64,000 nucleotides of DNA from Auriscalpium vulgare (Eukaryota > Basidiomycota > Agaricomycetes > Russulales > Auriscalpiaceae): contig JAHBBC010000021.1 of the NCBI GenBank assembly GCA_019915015.1, forward strand, positions 496,001 to 560,000. Direction: 5' to 3'. The notes beneath the pieces are model-generated. The model saw only the letters and a program-made list of their open reading frames with translations, was not told the DNA's origin and did not search any database. This document shows, piece after piece, positions 22,601 to 34,427 of this stretch (its first letter is position 1; the number at the start of each line of letters is the position of its first letter). The position numbers and the translations under genes were made by a program.

Positions 22601-22908
22601 TTTACAGAGTAAAGTGAGGGGGGTGTATGCTGTCGGAATAAAGGAGTGTGGATCGAGGACGAGTAACCCGAACGCGTTACCTGGCGAGTTAAATAGCGTG
22701 CAGATGACGGCTTTGCAGGAACGCATTGTCCGCCATTAACAGTGCGCTTTGCCATGTGTGTCCGCGCAGACAATGGGAGAGTTTGTGGCTGGAGAACATG
22801 ACGGACTGAGACAAAGTCTCTACACGGCTGTATCTGAGCACGTGACGATAGCTTGTCCCAGGCGCGTTCATCGCCACCGCAGGCCTGCCACCTGCTTTAA
22901 CACCAGCG

Positions 22909-23327
22909 ATGTCCAACACGCAGACCTATCGCGCAATCGTCCGGGAAGTATCCAAAGCGGTGGGTACTTTGTGCTTGGGCTTGTTGGCGACGCGCTAACT
23001 GCATGTTCGATTAGTCCATCGTGCCCAGGGCATCGAGAAGCAGAACGCTGCTTTCCACCCTTCGGAGCATCGTCGAGCAAAGGCCTGAAGCTGCCGACAC
23101 TCATGCTTTTGATAGTGACCTGGAGAACGCCGTGACATTCCTTCGGTCTCAGCGCATGCACAAGGTCTGTACCTCGCAGATGGCAGTCTTGCATGACTAA
23201 CCGCACCTCGTCACAGGTTCTACTAGACCGGTATAACCCTCTCGTGGACCTCACAGGAGAGGAACGGATAGAAGCCACCGCTCGGCGTGTCGGTCTTAAT
23301 ATGCCCATTGTACCGCCATCAGAGTAG
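22909..23327 (+). CDS. FMC1: FMC1-like LYR-family mitochondrial ATP synthase assembly factor
   Basis: Exons 22909-22959, 23015-23164 and 23217-23327 give 103 aa, matching FMC1 size. The N-terminus TYRAIVREVSKA is the LYR-type helix. Later blocks ENAVTFLRSQRMHKVLLDRY, NPLVDLTGEERIEATARRVG and LNMP are family hallmarks. FMC1 supports assembly of the F1 part of ATP synthase together with ATP12 in yeast. LYR-type folds often bind mitochondrial acyl carrier protein, which would link it to the holo-ACP synthase encoded 8 kb upstream; that link is inference. Confidence 0.92.
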
Positions 23328-23666
23328 GGCATGTACAAGTCGTGGCACTCGCGCGTTAGCCATGAAATCGACGGTTTCTCTACGTCTGCAGCCTGAGGAC
23401 ATTCATGCATCCGTCGTCGTGAGATCATCAGTAAGAGGCGTGCAGCTTGGACCAAATGGCTCGAGCAAGTCATTTGTGGGTAAACGCTCTGCCCTGTGAT
23501 GAGGCATCATGCATCAAGGCGTGGGGTTCGACGCGTCCGTCTATTAGTCTGAAGCAAGCTACTATCCCGACTCTGCCCCGGTTTCTCACTGTCCAATGGC
23601 GGAAGCTAATTACCATGTTGGAACAAAAATCAGGACAGTGATCTTCGACAGTCTCAACTGACGCAC
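23328..23666. other. Convergent intergenic region
   Basis: Lies between the 3' ends of FMC1 and the mitochondrial 160-aa gene. No exon chain, RNA signature or repeat is seen. Confidence 0.4.
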
Positions 23667-24149
23667 CTATGGTTCACCCTTGTCGTCAGGGTTCTTGAGA
23701 CTCTGTGCAACTTCATCCCATGTGTCCTCCAACAATTCCAATCCCGGCCTAACTCTGCCCACAGTGCCATATAACGCGTCCTGTACGCCTGCGACGCGCC
23801 GTTCTCTCTCATCCTGTAGCGCGACCTGCAAGCGGCTATCGTATCCAAGCTCTTCAGGCGGCCCAAACTTTGGCAGCTTCCCGCGATCCTTCGTTTGTGC
23901 CTTCATGTCCGCGTACCTCATCTGCAAGGTGGCGAATAGGTGGCTGTCGCCGTCCTCGATGAACGCGTGGTCAATGGCACTGTCGAGGGTCTCTGGTGTC
24001 ACGAATTGACCCGACTGGTGGTAGAGAGAGACGAGGGCGCGAAGTTTCTCGGGAGGAAGAGTAAATGAAGGTGTGGACTTTGTAGACATCTGGCGCCGCA
24101 TATGGGAGGTGCGAGCCGCGATACTGCGAAGGGCTGCTGAAGTCGCCAT
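23667..24149 (-). CDS. Uncharacterised fungal protein with mitochondrial presequence
   Basis: A single exon of 160 aa. Residues 1-25 form an Arg/Ser/Ala-rich, acid-free targeting signal (MATSAALRSIAARTSHMRRQ). The conserved-looking part begins FTLPPEKLRALVSLYHQSGQF, then TPETLDSAIDHAF and a Glu/Arg-rich helical middle (DERERRVAGVQDALYGT). I recall similar hypothetical proteins in other Dikarya but no function. The start at 24149 is chosen over an in-frame Met 28 codons upstream because it begins the presequence. Confidence 0.75.
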   Translation of the reverse strand: MATSAALRSIAARTSHMRRQMSTKSTPSFTLPPEKLRALVSLYHQSGQFVTPETLDSAIDHAFIEDGDSHLFATLQMRYADMKAQTKDRGKLPKFGPPEELGYDSRLQVALQDERERRVAGVQDALYGTVGRVRPGLELLEDTWDEVAQSLKNPDDKGEP

Positions 24150-24502
24150 GAAACAGAGTTGAAGTGCAAGTCGCGTCAGTTGCAGACACCCTCGCAAGTG
24201 GCACGCGTCCTGGTGGCAATTTCCCACGTTCACAAGACCGTCAGCAAAAGTGAGAAAGGATTATAGCGATGATAACATTTCGCAATCTACGTAGGTATTA
24301 TGTCCTGAAAGTTATCACGAACATGCGGGAGGTCCAGCTTAGTAGATTAGTGAGGATATCCTGTCGTATAACCTTAATAAGGCAGCTACAGGCTGGATAT
24401 CATGCCTGGGAGAGCTTTGTGATAACCGGTTATAATGATCATAATTATTCTCTGATTTTGCTGATGACCAGTCGGACAAACACTTCGACTCAACAGCACT
24501 CT
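24150..24502. other. AT-rich intergenic region
   Basis: Upstream of the 160-aa gene and downstream of the MYND gene. It is noticeably more AT-rich than its surroundings (24250-24470), with TTATAATGATCATAATTATT-like sequence. No gene seen; it may hold the promoter and the neighbour's polyadenylation signals. Confidence 0.4.
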
Positions 24503-25923
24503 TCACCGCCCCAAACCACCACCCATGGCCATGTCCATCATCATGGCCATGTGCTGCCCCAAAGCGTTGTTCCCGGCGGCGATCATCTGCGCCCGCGCCC
24601 CCCCGTAATGACTTCTGATATACGCATCCTGCCCCTTCTGCTTGTAGTCCGCGAACCAACGATCCACCAGCTCCTGAGAAACCTTGGCGCGAACCTCGCA
24701 CACCGAGTCGTCCTTTTCAACAGCCCTCGGGAGAAGCTCTGACCACGGGCCAGAGAAGGCCGGGTCATACGGGACGGACGGAACGAAGATGTGGTCGAGC
24801 AGCTCCCAGGCTTCGAAATCGCGCGAGATGTTCGGTCCGCCGCAACGATACTGAAGTTCGAAGATCACAAAGTCGCCCTGGTGGAGGACCACAGAGGTTG
24901 TCTTGTCATCTTTGAGAGCCGCTAGACGCTCGCCTGACTTGACCTGGTAGACGTGCAGCGTAAATCGGTACAAGACTTTAATGATGCGAAGAAGATGTGT
25001 ACCTCTTTGCCGTTGTAATGCGTCAACTTGACTGAACACGGCGGCAGGCCGAGAGCTGGCTGGCTATGATGGCACTGCGTCAGTCAGGTGAGTTCATACG
25101 AAATAATGGAGTGACAGACCCATTCCAGTCTTGGAGCTTCACGTTTATCTCCCCAGGCAGATTACCCTCAATTATTTGGGGCGTTCCGCGAGCGGACGAT
25201 ATGGCAATGATGCACTTCCCAACCACCACCATGGGCGGCGCGCCCTTGCGACGGACTCTATTCTGCACCATGACTCTGAGGTCCAGAAACCGACCAGGCG
25301 CACCCGGTAGTGCGGCCAGGAGCTGTTCCATAGACATGTTGTCTCGATTGCGAGAGGGGATACGACTTCCGGGAAGTGCCGCGAGGCTAGTCACGATGAA
25401 GTACAAGTGGGGTGAGTACTTGTCGACAGTTGCTGTAATTACTGAGAGTATGAAGTACCTGCAGTCTATGGAGCCGCTGGGTGAAACCCAACAGCCCATG
25501 CCATCAACGTGCGCTTTCGCAAAAATGGGTACCTCTGGGTAAGAGCATCCCGCAAGAATTAGTTTCGGGTTGAAGGCACGACACAGTGGTGTCTCGCTGA
25601 AAGACGAGCAGTCGCGCTTGTGGGCGACGCGGTAGTGTGCCGTCTGGCAAGTCTTGTTGCAGTACCGGACAGTGCTATCGAGCAGCGGCCGCTGCTTGAG
25701 ACAGAATATAAAATGGAGGGGAAGGCAAAAACGCGCACCGGCACCCTGTACACGCTTGCAGAGGCTTCTTGTCATCGTCCTCCTTGCCACAGTAGTCGCA
25801 GCGATGCTTCGCGGCGCGACTTTGTTGTTTCTTTGCCTCCAGGCCCGCGCGTATAGCGGCGATTCCTTCCGCTCCAGCCGACATCAGGCCATCGACATCC
25901 ACGGGATAACGTGGGAGAGACAT
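24503..25923 (-). CDS. MYND-type zinc finger protein
   Basis: Exons 25923-25739, 25674-25459, 25386-25120, 25063-25003 and 24943-24503 sum to 389 aa. Residues about 40-82 form a MYND finger split by intron 1: CDYCGKEDDDKKPLQACTGC, then RYCNKTCQTAHYRVAHKRDC. The rest lacks a SET domain. It contains VRRKGAPPMVVVGKCIIAIS, QGDFVIFELQYRCGG and a C-terminal segment rich in Met/Gly/Ala (MAMMMDMAMGGGLGR). MYND fingers bind proline-rich partners, often transcription or signalling proteins. Many agaricomycetes carry expanded families of such MYND proteins with unknown roles. Confidence 0.83.
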
Positions 25924-26288
25924 CGTTATGAAGGATTTACTGATCGGTCTTGCAGACTCCGTGCTCGATCTGCGGCTGGAAGACGCAGAACCAGTGAGTA
26001 GAATGCAGGACTGATGAAAAGGCCCTCTTAACAAACAAACGGATCCCCAGAGTTTGCTCACCCTGGTCGGGGTATCTGGCAAGAAGACAAAGGTCAACTT
26101 CAGTCGTCGCCTCAAGGACACGCGATCCTTATTTGGCCTCGCTTGGCTGTATCATGACAGAATCGTAGCTCTTACTGATCAGCGGCTCAAGATATGGCAA
26201 AGAACTGTACAAAAGCGTTTGAAAAGATAGGCAAACGTTGAGATGTGCGGATGTTGCCATGAAAGATCACTCTCGTATGCGTAGAGTA
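25924..26288. other. Tandem intergenic region
   Basis: Promoter side of the MYND gene and 3' side of the acyl-CoA dehydrogenase gene. No additional feature seen. Confidence 0.4.
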
Positions 26289-28340
26289 TTATGCTCTGGG
26301 CTTGAGACCGCGTTTTTCCAACAGAGCGGCCTCCCTCTTTTTCACTTCCGCAGTCTTCTTCACCAAAGCTGGCGCCCGCTTCAGCTCGCGTTGCGCAACC
26401 TGCTGGATATGCACCTGATGGTCCGAAAGCGTCAGCGTCACAGTCAGCAAAACAAAAAGAACGAGAACCCACAGCGTCGGGGCCCTGGAACAGAATGTGT
26501 GAGCTTCACTGGCAATTCGGCGCAAAAACACTTTTGCTTACATCTGCCAATCGAAGGGTGCGCAGGTTCGCCCACATGAACGCGAGCTCTGTATCCTGGC
26601 TGAGGCCCTGGGCACCGAATGATTGCATCGCACGATCGATCACTTGGAGTGCCATTGATGGCACGACAAACTGGCACACATCAATATATCTAGGTTCAAC
26701 CAATTGCTCGTGGAGAGACATACCTTCGCGATCCCAATCTCCTTGAGAGCACCTTTCGCCTTGTATTTATCGATCTGCGTGTATTTATCAGGTCTTTGCG
26801 ATGGCCGCAGTTGTCAAACAAGACACTAGCCTGCAGGGCGGCACTGAGAACAAGCAGGCGCGCTCCTTCAATGTCTGCACGGGACTGGGCTACCTCCGCA
26901 AGGACAGTACCTGAAAGGCTCAAGGTCAGCACAGGATCGTCTCCAGTGGGTTCAGGCTCCAAACATACCATGTTCGTGAAGAAATTTCCCGAAGGTCTTC
27001 CGTGAGGGATCAGTGATCCTTTGTATCATCGTGTCAAGAGCAACCTGTGCAGCGCCGATGGACCGCATGCAGTGGTGGATGCGACCGGGCCTGGAAGGTG
27101 TTCAGAACGAAGTACGGCGCCAAGAGAAAACCTGATTTGTACCCCAGGCGGCCTTGGACGATCTAGGGGTCCATGCTTAGCGGCTGAAGTAATCCTCACC
27201 ACGGAACATACCTCAAATCCTCGACCCCACCCCAATACCAAATTGCTTAAGGGTACACGGACATTCTCGTAAATGATCTCCGAATGGCCCTCCGGCGCAT
27301 CGTCATAGCCCATAACTTGCATCTGTCGCACAATTTTGACTCCAGGCGTATCTGCCGGAACGATCACCACGCTCTGTTGATTGTACTGGCTGGCATTGTC
27401 AGGGTCGCTCTTGCCCATGACAAGGTGGATTTTGGTTCGCGGATCGCCAGCTCCGCTAATCCACCTGGGGACGCGGCGAAGTTAGCTCGGAAGTGTGGTG
27501 GCACGAGACGACCACACCATTTGTGGCCATTGATGACAATTTCATTGCCTTCCTGCCTGATAGATGTTCGAATGTTCGTCGCGTCCGACGAAGAGACTGC
27601 GACTGTTGAGCAATGTCCACAGCAGGTGATACAAATTGACAGACGCACCAAATCGCTCAGTCATAGCAAACGAGGAGCGAATTTCGCCGTTCAACAGAGG
27701 GACAAGCCACTTCTTCTGCTGCTCGGGGCTGCCATACCGAGCGAGGACCTCTGCACAGGGTGAGAAGTGCAAGGGTCTATGTGAACCGAACGTGCTCACC
27801 CATGTTCCCAGTGTCGGGGGCAGAGCAATTCAAGACCTCTGAGCCGAGATGTCCAGCCCGTCCCAAAACCTCCGCCATGACAGCATACTAGATATCGCTA
27901 TCAGTACCGTGATTGGGCTGACCAAAAAACGGCGCACCTCAAGATTCGTCAAAGGCACACCGAACTCGGGGTAATGCGCCTTGCTCAGAAACAGGTTCCA
28001 GAGACCCAGCTTCCGCGCCTTCACTTTGAGCTCCTCGACGATGGGAATGACAGTCTTCCACCGTAGCACAGGGTCATCGGGAAGCTGAGCCTGGGCGACC
28101 TTGATCGCTGGCAGAACCTCTTCCTGCGTACGCACGACGTTTGCGCGGCGCCGGCAATGATGGAAACGGGACATACCTCCTGGAACTTGATCAACTTTGC
28201 CAACGTCTCCTTGCCAAAGGGCGTGAACTTGTCCTCCACCTGTAGCAATCATGAGTTGCATTCGCGTGTGGATACGTCGTACAGCGCACCATTGCCCATG
28301 ATGAGGCAGAAGTGAGCTCGACAATGGGATGTTCAGACAT
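26289..28340 (-). CDS. Acyl-CoA dehydrogenase (ACAD10/11-like)
   Basis: Fourteen exons (28340-28290, 28239-28177, 28123-27938, 27887-27800, 27750-27649, 27602-27518, 27464-27212, 27162-27143, 27090-26969, 26910-26831, 26774-26724, 26670-26542, 26484-26473, 26414-26289) give 455 aa. Signatures include [81 protein letters not shown] and [14 protein letters not shown]. The family oxidises acyl-CoAs with FAD; this branch resembles the ACAD domain of ACAD10/11 and fungal peroxisomal or mitochondrial relatives. No transit peptide is evident, and the end ([10 protein letters not shown]) is not a classic PTS1. Exons of 12 and 20 nt and a GC..AG intron (26830-26775) are notable. Confidence 0.93.
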
Positions 28341-28743
28341 GATAGTTGTCGTTCGGTGGGCTGTCGTTGCACGGTCTGCCCCGCATCGGACGGCTTCATA
28401 TACGACTCCGGGGTTTGGGTAGCCGGTGATGCAGATGGGCGTTTCGGGGAAAGAAGTTCCGCTCGATCATTTGACACTCGCCTCATTTACACGTGCCAGC
28501 CTCCATTGTCGTCAGTCACGGTAGCATTGGTCTATTCGGGCACAACAACAGGGCCAGTACGATACAGACACAACGGAATACATAGCAAGAACATGAAGGG
28601 TGGGGGAGCAGTTGTGAGTCCTGGGGCTACGACGTAAGAGGTAGAAAATACATGTGGATATAGCGATGGACAACACGCGCAAGTCAGTACAGATCATTAT
28701 TGAACGAAACATACGATAACATTACGGGAAGAGAACAGTGCGC
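28341..28743. other. Intergenic region
   Basis: Upstream of the acyl-CoA dehydrogenase and 3' of the Zn2Cys6 factor. No conserved coding potential or repeat noted. Confidence 0.4.
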
Positions 28744-31700
28744 TCAATGCGGTCCTTCACGGTGACTGTCCGAGGGGAGGTCGCCTAGGCTGAAGGGGAT
28801 TTCAGGGTCAAACCTGAAAGCACTGACATCAAAGCCTTCTCCAAGCGTATCCTGCGCGCCACTTAGGGCCAGACCCTCCGAGTCGAAATTCCGGAGATAA
28901 TCCAGACCGTGGAAGGGTAGGCCAGGCGTAGGAAAAGAGGAATTGGGCAGTGACGATAGCCCGAAGAACCCAGGTCCCACTTGCGTGGAAGCCGGCTCGG
29001 TGTACGACAGGAATGATGGATCCACTGTCGACGGCTGTTCGTACGTCCGTTGATTCATTAAACTCGGTGATCCGCCTCCAAATACATCGAGGCCAGTCTT
29101 GTCCCCGTCGTACGCCCACTGTTCGTTATTCGGCTGACCGAAGGGATTCTGGGACAGGAAGTCGAAGTCATAGCGGGTAGGTGATGATGGGTTGCCCACA
29201 GGAGACACAGGCGTGTTCAGAGAATTGAATGAAGGTGTAGCTATGATTTGCGGACTTCGATCGAACGAGGCGTCCCCCAGCGGCATCGGTGGTGATGGAT
29301 AGCTCTTCGCGGAGGTGGGTGAGCTATGAGGACTCAGATTTGGGCGTCCGAATCCTAACTGGAACTGCAGGCGGTAAGGGTTTGAAGGTCCTGCTTGCCC
29401 AGAATCTTCCACCGTCTCGTCGTGACCACGCTTTCTTGAAGTTGAGCGAGCACGCTGATCTACGCAGTGAATTGTTGTTGAGCACAACATTGAACTGGAT
29501 CAAATGCAGAACATCTTACTCTCATAACGTATAGCTGCGGATATCTGGGAAGACCGGGACGGCCGCGACGCGTCAGGCGAGAGATTCCGACGGAGAGCAT
29601 TCGGTTTGTTGCGGATAGCCCGACCACCAGTTGACGAAGATGCTGTGAACGAATGTCGCCGCTCCTTCGAAGAGTATGCGGTCGATGGCAGAGGCGTAGG
29701 GACAAGAACGGGGACAGCATTCGCAGAGTCAGACGGCGCCGAACTGTTCTGATTCGACTGCACAGCTTCCCGAGCCGTGGTGGTCAGCTCTGAAAGCAGC
29801 TCCTTGAACTTGCGGGCGCCTGGCCAGTGACCCTCCCAGGATTCCAGAGCCGTCAGACAACTTTGAACCTCGTCCAATGCGGCGTTCGCCGCGTTGGTGT
29901 CTGTTACATGCATCGCGTAAAGCAAGATGATGACAGCGGAGCTGAAGAGGTGCTGTATGAAGAACGCCAAATGATGGGACGGGGGAACGACGTTCTTGAT
30001 GAATGGGGCTAAGCGAATGCACGCGCGTGCGGAGGAAACGGCTTTGGCTGTGGAACGGGCAGCGACAGGGTGGTCCCGCTTGACCGGTAACAAATTGCGG
30101 TGAAGAGCTGTCAGAACCGAATAGTAGTGGCTGCAAAGGACAGCGCCCATGGAAACCTGGCGCTCGTTGGTCATGTTCGACTTGAAGACGACTGGCAAGT
30201 CTTCTAACCACTGGGTAAGCTCTTTGTCCAACGCCTCCACGTCCCGCTGCAGCTGCGCGCGCCTCTCCGGCTCCATATTATCTTGCTTATCAACGCCATA
30301 GACCTGTCGCATGACGCGCCCGGCGATACTGTAGAGGGAGGTGAGGGCAATGAACCCAGTCATGAGGGAGGGACCATCGGTAGTCATCGGAGCGCCCGAA
30401 AAATAGTCAGGTAGCAACTCGTCATCGATATCCACAGGTAACTCCACATCACAGTCAACATCCTCGGCACCAATTGGACGCCCGAGAGCAAGGGCAAGCA
30501 TTCGGTCGAGGGTGTACACGCCCCACCATATCTTGCGACGCGTTTCCTTCTCGATAGATGGAATAAGAAGACGCCGGGGAGAGCGCTACAAATGCCGAAC
30601 GTCAGCTCCTCAGTCTCAGTGTTAATTGAAGGGCTTACATGAAGTCCCAAATCCTGAGCAGCACGCACAGCCTGGCCAATGAGGAGCCAAGCCTGCGGCA
30701 GGCAATTAACGGAGCATAAGAACGAAGACATCAGTATAAAACATTGCACATGGGCGACTTGTATGGATGCGTGGCTGATGTAGTGGAGAATAAGTGCCCT
30801 ATAGCGACAGGCCAAGTGAGTCGATACGTCAGCGGGGCATTGAAATACTGCTTGCCGTTCATAATATACCATCCCCATACCGCCTTCATCGGGCTTCTCT
30901 CCATTCAAGCGCGGGTCTTCCACCAACTGGGCAGAGCAAGCGAAGACAGCGAAGACCAGAGAGATGAACGCAGTCTCAGTGCGAGCAAGACTGCGATCGG
31001 TCGTGCGATCCATAAGGTAATTGTACTGTCGCATGAAAGTGGGCTTGTCTAAGATCGGGATCAAATAATGGAATCTTGAAAAATACGCTTCGACCTGGCC
31101 GACTTGTCAACAATTGCACGAGCTCAATCAGCAAGACTTCGACTCACGAGTTTGTCCGCCAAGTCTCGCTCAGGGTATTCCACCTCCTCCGGCCCCGGAA
31201 GTGCACGCACCTTTCCGAAGAAGACGGAGGCCGGAAAGTACAGCTTATTCGGAGCGTTGGTATCCTCGCCCATGGGGGAGACTCGATAGTGGGGGTCTGC
31301 AGTGGCGGCCCTGAAAGATTGGATTAAAGTCATTGTTGAAGAACCTCCAATCCATCGCATATGGCCATGCTCATCGAGGGTGAGCTGGCCGAGGGAATCC
31401 GAAACATCGTCCTCGATCTTGACAGAGGAGGACGAGTCTGGAGTTGAGTGATTGTCGGCCGATTTCGCATGCGCACGCTTGTCTTTATCAACTAGCGACT
31501 GGATGATGGACGCGGCTGAGATGGTTCCTTCGGTCGAAGGGATCTGTGGCAAGGACAGAGTAGCTGCGGCGGTAGGGTCCTGTCCTAATTGATTGATCAC
31601 TGGGGCAATTTGTGTGAAAAGAGACTCCATGTGGAGGAGCCGGGCTTCCAACTCCTGAACATAGCTGTAGGAGGGTCAGGATTGCGGAGGATCGGGCGAG

Positions 31701-32026
31701 TGAAGAACATACTGTCTACTCAGTGCCGCCCTATCTTTGGTTTGAAGCCAGGTACATTGCGAACCAGAGGCAGAGCACTGAGAGCACGTAGGTTCATTCC
31801 CGTCACATTTGATCTTCTTCCGACTGAAGGTAACAGCCGAGTTGAGTTGGCAGCACAGGGAATGAAAGGAGAGGACGCACCGGCAGCTCTCACACGCTCT
31901 CCAGACCCGTCTACGCTGCAGTTGTATTGGACGCTGTGCAGGATCAGGGGGAGCCGGTTGCTCGTCGACGCGTTTCTTCTTGGTCTGGTGGGTCATTGGG
32001 GGGATAGTCGTGTCTTGTCTGCCCAT
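28744..32026 (-). CDS. Zn(II)2Cys6 fungal transcription factor
   Basis: Exons 32026-31881, 31823-31713, 31664-31148, 31094-30856, 30798-30639, 30585-29520 and 29459-28744 encode 984 aa. Residues ~45-75 carry the classic C-x2-C-x6-C-x6-C-x2-C-x6-C cluster (CESC..KIKC..CSQC..C), followed by a coiled-coil linker (YVQELEARLLHMESLF). The middle holds the fungal-specific regulatory domain: YFSRFHYLIPILDKPTF, ERALILHYISHASIQV, AWLLIGQAVRAAQDLGLH, KETRRKIWWGVYTLDRM, LALGRPIGAEDVDCD. The C-terminal ~240 residues are Ser/Pro/Phe-rich, as in activation domains. Intron 4 (30855-30799) begins GC and is needed for the conserved ERALILHY junction. Target genes cannot be read from the sequence. A downstream Met at 31996 is an alternative start. 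Confidence 0.93.
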
Positions 32027-32394
32027 AAGACTTTATAACGCTGAGGACGGATCGGGGGAAGGTGGCAAGAGGGCAGCTGACTGTTTTCGCACAGCTAACC
32101 GGCATTGTGACTGCCCGGGGGCCGCGCAGTTCTCTCCGCACAATCCATCTCCGTCGGCAGTACTGCAAAGCTGCCATGCCGGTGGCGTCGTTTTTCATAA
32201 ATGCTTGCTCTTCGGGACTCGAGAAGGCAGTATATCGCCATTGCTCGACCAAAGGGAAAGGTATGCAGGCCTATGTTTGCCCTGTGAGCAATAAAAAGAC
32301 CCCAGAGAGTCTACTCACGTGACTGAGATGGCTGCGCTGGGCGCCGCGAATGCCGAAAGAAGGCCGACACGAGTCTCCGTCCACAACCACACAC
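32027..32394. promoter_or_regulatory. Bidirectional region, Zn2Cys6 factor/PAB2
   Basis: 368 bp between divergent start codons. It must hold the promoters of both genes. No binding site can be named with confidence. Confidence 0.4.
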
Positions 32395-33238
32395 ATGGCC
32401 GACGTCGCGTCCACAACCCCCATAGAGCCAGATGTCTCTGACACAGCAATCGACGACAATGAGGAGGAGGAGTCAAAGGTGCGTGTCCGCAGTCAAAAGG
32501 AACCCTTTATAACCTGCTGACCGCCTCCTCACTGTCACCTCCACACTTACAGGAAATCCTTCTCATGAAACAGCGCGTAGAAGAAATGGAACGGGAAGCA
32601 AAAAAGCTGCGAGAGCTTCAAGCAGCGGCTGAAGGCTCGGCAAGTGACGGGGGGCAGGACAGCGCGTCGACCTCCTCCCCAATGGAGACAGAGGACGACA
32701 AGGCCCTATCAGACAGCCGGAGTATATTTATCGGCAACGTATGCCCCTTCTATCCGGTGTGGCCTGTCCGTTACGTTGAATGCACACTCAGGTCGACTAC
32801 GCTGCCACACCCGAGGAAATTCAGGCTCACTTCCAAGCCTGTGGTACCATAAACCGGGTCACCATCATATGTGACAAGTTCACTGGCCATCCAAAAGGGT
32901 GAGTCTGACCGTTGATTGCATCCTACGCCATTTTCTCAAACTTCACGGCCTCCTTCAGCTTTGCGTATGTTGAATTTGCCGAGCCGGAGCATGTGGACCC
33001 CGCCATCGCATTAGACAACTCACTGTTCCATGGCCGTTTGATCAAGGTATGTGTTGATCATACGATGCCGGGGGAAAGTTTGCTCACTCTTCTGCAGGTC
33101 ACAGCAAAGCGTACAAATATCCACGGTTTCAATCGAGGACGAGGTCGTGGAGGAGGCTATCGAGGAGGCTACAGAGGTGGCTTCCGAGGTGGAGGCGGCT
33201 TCAACCCGTACGCAAGAGGAGGCTTCCGCGGGAGGTAA
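32395..33238 (+). CDS. PAB2: Nuclear poly(A)-binding protein 2 (PABPN1 type)
   Basis: Exons 32395-32478, 32553-32738, 32792-32898, 32959-33046 and 33098-33238 give 201 aa. The order is that of PABPN1: acidic N-terminus, short coiled coil ([19 protein letters not shown]), one RRM ([49 protein letters not shown]) and an Arg/Gly-rich tail ([14 protein letters not shown]). The protein binds poly(A) tails in the nucleus and, in fission yeast, takes part in exosome-linked RNA processing and decay. The stop follows the RGG tail directly. Confidence 0.95.
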
Positions 33239-33533
33239 GCCATGTCGGCCATCGTCGCATCACCTGGTCCTGACAGTATCTCAGGGGACGTGGCCGAGGG
33301 TTCTAAGCTGGTCGACGCATACCAAGCCTACAGCTGGCGCGTATCCTGACCTAATTATCACTGTTTCCTGCGCATTTTGCGACTTTGCGCGCTATGTATA
33401 CACTAGTCGTTCTCGAAACCAACGTACGCTTGGATCTAATGAAAGACTGCCGATGAGCCAGAGCGTGGGAATGTGCTAGCGCGTCTCTCACTTCGCAGCC
33501 CGGCTGCCAGTGTACTTATACACAACGACCGTC

Positions 33534-34079
33534 ATGTTCCCTCCTCGATATCTGGGAGCTGCAGTCGGCGCAGCCTCCCTTGCGCGTAGGACGCTTGCGA
33601 CGTCCGTCAAATATCCCTACTCCTCGGCAGCCATCATCCCACCACCAGCACCGGGCTCCCCTGCACCAGCCCTTCGCGAGGGCAAGGGCCTAATGGCCTA
33701 CCTTCAAGCCACTCTTCCCTCCACAGACAAGCAGGAAATGCTGACCACCCTTTTCTCGCGTAACCACCGAGACCGCCTGCGTCCAGGGTCGGTCGTAACG
33801 GTGACCCTCGCGCATGCGCCCAACACCTTCTCCGGCGTCCTCATCTCCCTACGCCGACGCGGCCCAGACACCTCGTTTGTCCTGCGCAACATCGTTCAGC
33901 GGACGGGTGTGGAGATGCAGTTCTTTGTGAACTCGCCCCACTTGAAGGAGATCAAGGTGGTGTCGAAGCCCAGCGGAGGGGAGGGGAGGAAGAAGAAGCA
34001 GATCAAGAAGGCGAAGCTGTTCTACTTGAGGGATTCGCCTGAGAAAATGTCCGCAGTATCGGCGGGGGTACGACGGTAG
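33534..34079 (+). CDS. IMG1: Mitochondrial large ribosomal subunit protein bL19m
   Basis: A single exon of 181 aa. The first ~30 residues are a basic Ala/Ser/Arg presequence (GAAVGAASLARRTLATS). The L19 core is recognised from RDRLRPGSVVTVTLAH, FSGVLISLRRRGPDTSFVLR and GVEMQFFVNSPHLKEIKVV. A Lys-rich segment (GRKKKQIKKAKLFYLRD) ends the conserved part. bL19 lies at the subunit interface of the ribosome. Lack of introns is unusual among its neighbours. Confidence 0.93.
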   Translation: MFPPRYLGAAVGAASLARRTLATSVKYPYSSAAIIPPPAPGSPAPALREGKGLMAYLQATLPSTDKQEMLTTLFSRNHRDRLRPGSVVTVTLAHAPNTFSGVLISLRRRGPDTSFVLRNIVQRTGVEMQFFVNSPHLKEIKVVSKPSGGEGRKKKQIKKAKLFYLRDSPEKMSAVSAGVRR

Positions 34080-34427
34080 CGCTTGAAGGTGAGGATCCAT
34101 ATATTCCAGTAGTTCGCGTGTGGGACGCTCATATGTTCTCGTCCACAGCTGTCGTGCCGTACCTTGGGAGCCAAGTGGCGTTTGCTATTTGTCTTCAGAG
34201 CATTATGGATATTAGATTGTTCACAGAGCGCGCGCTTGAAACAGTACTGTCGTATCACTGCTAAGTACTGTACACCCTGCAATAGTAGTGCAGCCTATGA
34301 ATCGCGACGTCGCGTGTACGTATCCGCTAGCTTGGCGCCCCCGCGTACACCGAGCGCAGCTGGCGTGTCCCTCCTCTGCTCATCTTCGCTGCAAGTCGTT
34401 CCTCGCCGTTGTTGTCCTCCTTCACAC
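34080..34427. other. Intergenic region
   Basis: 3' flank of the bL19m gene and promoter side of the IVY1-like gene. Nothing further seen. Confidence 0.4.

Noticed and set aside
23500..24500. tRNA-like GGTTCGA elements and AT-rich palindromic-looking sequence
   Set aside because: The B-box-like match at about 23525 has no A box or cloverleaf partner, and the AT-rich stretch near 24430 forms only short imperfect arms.
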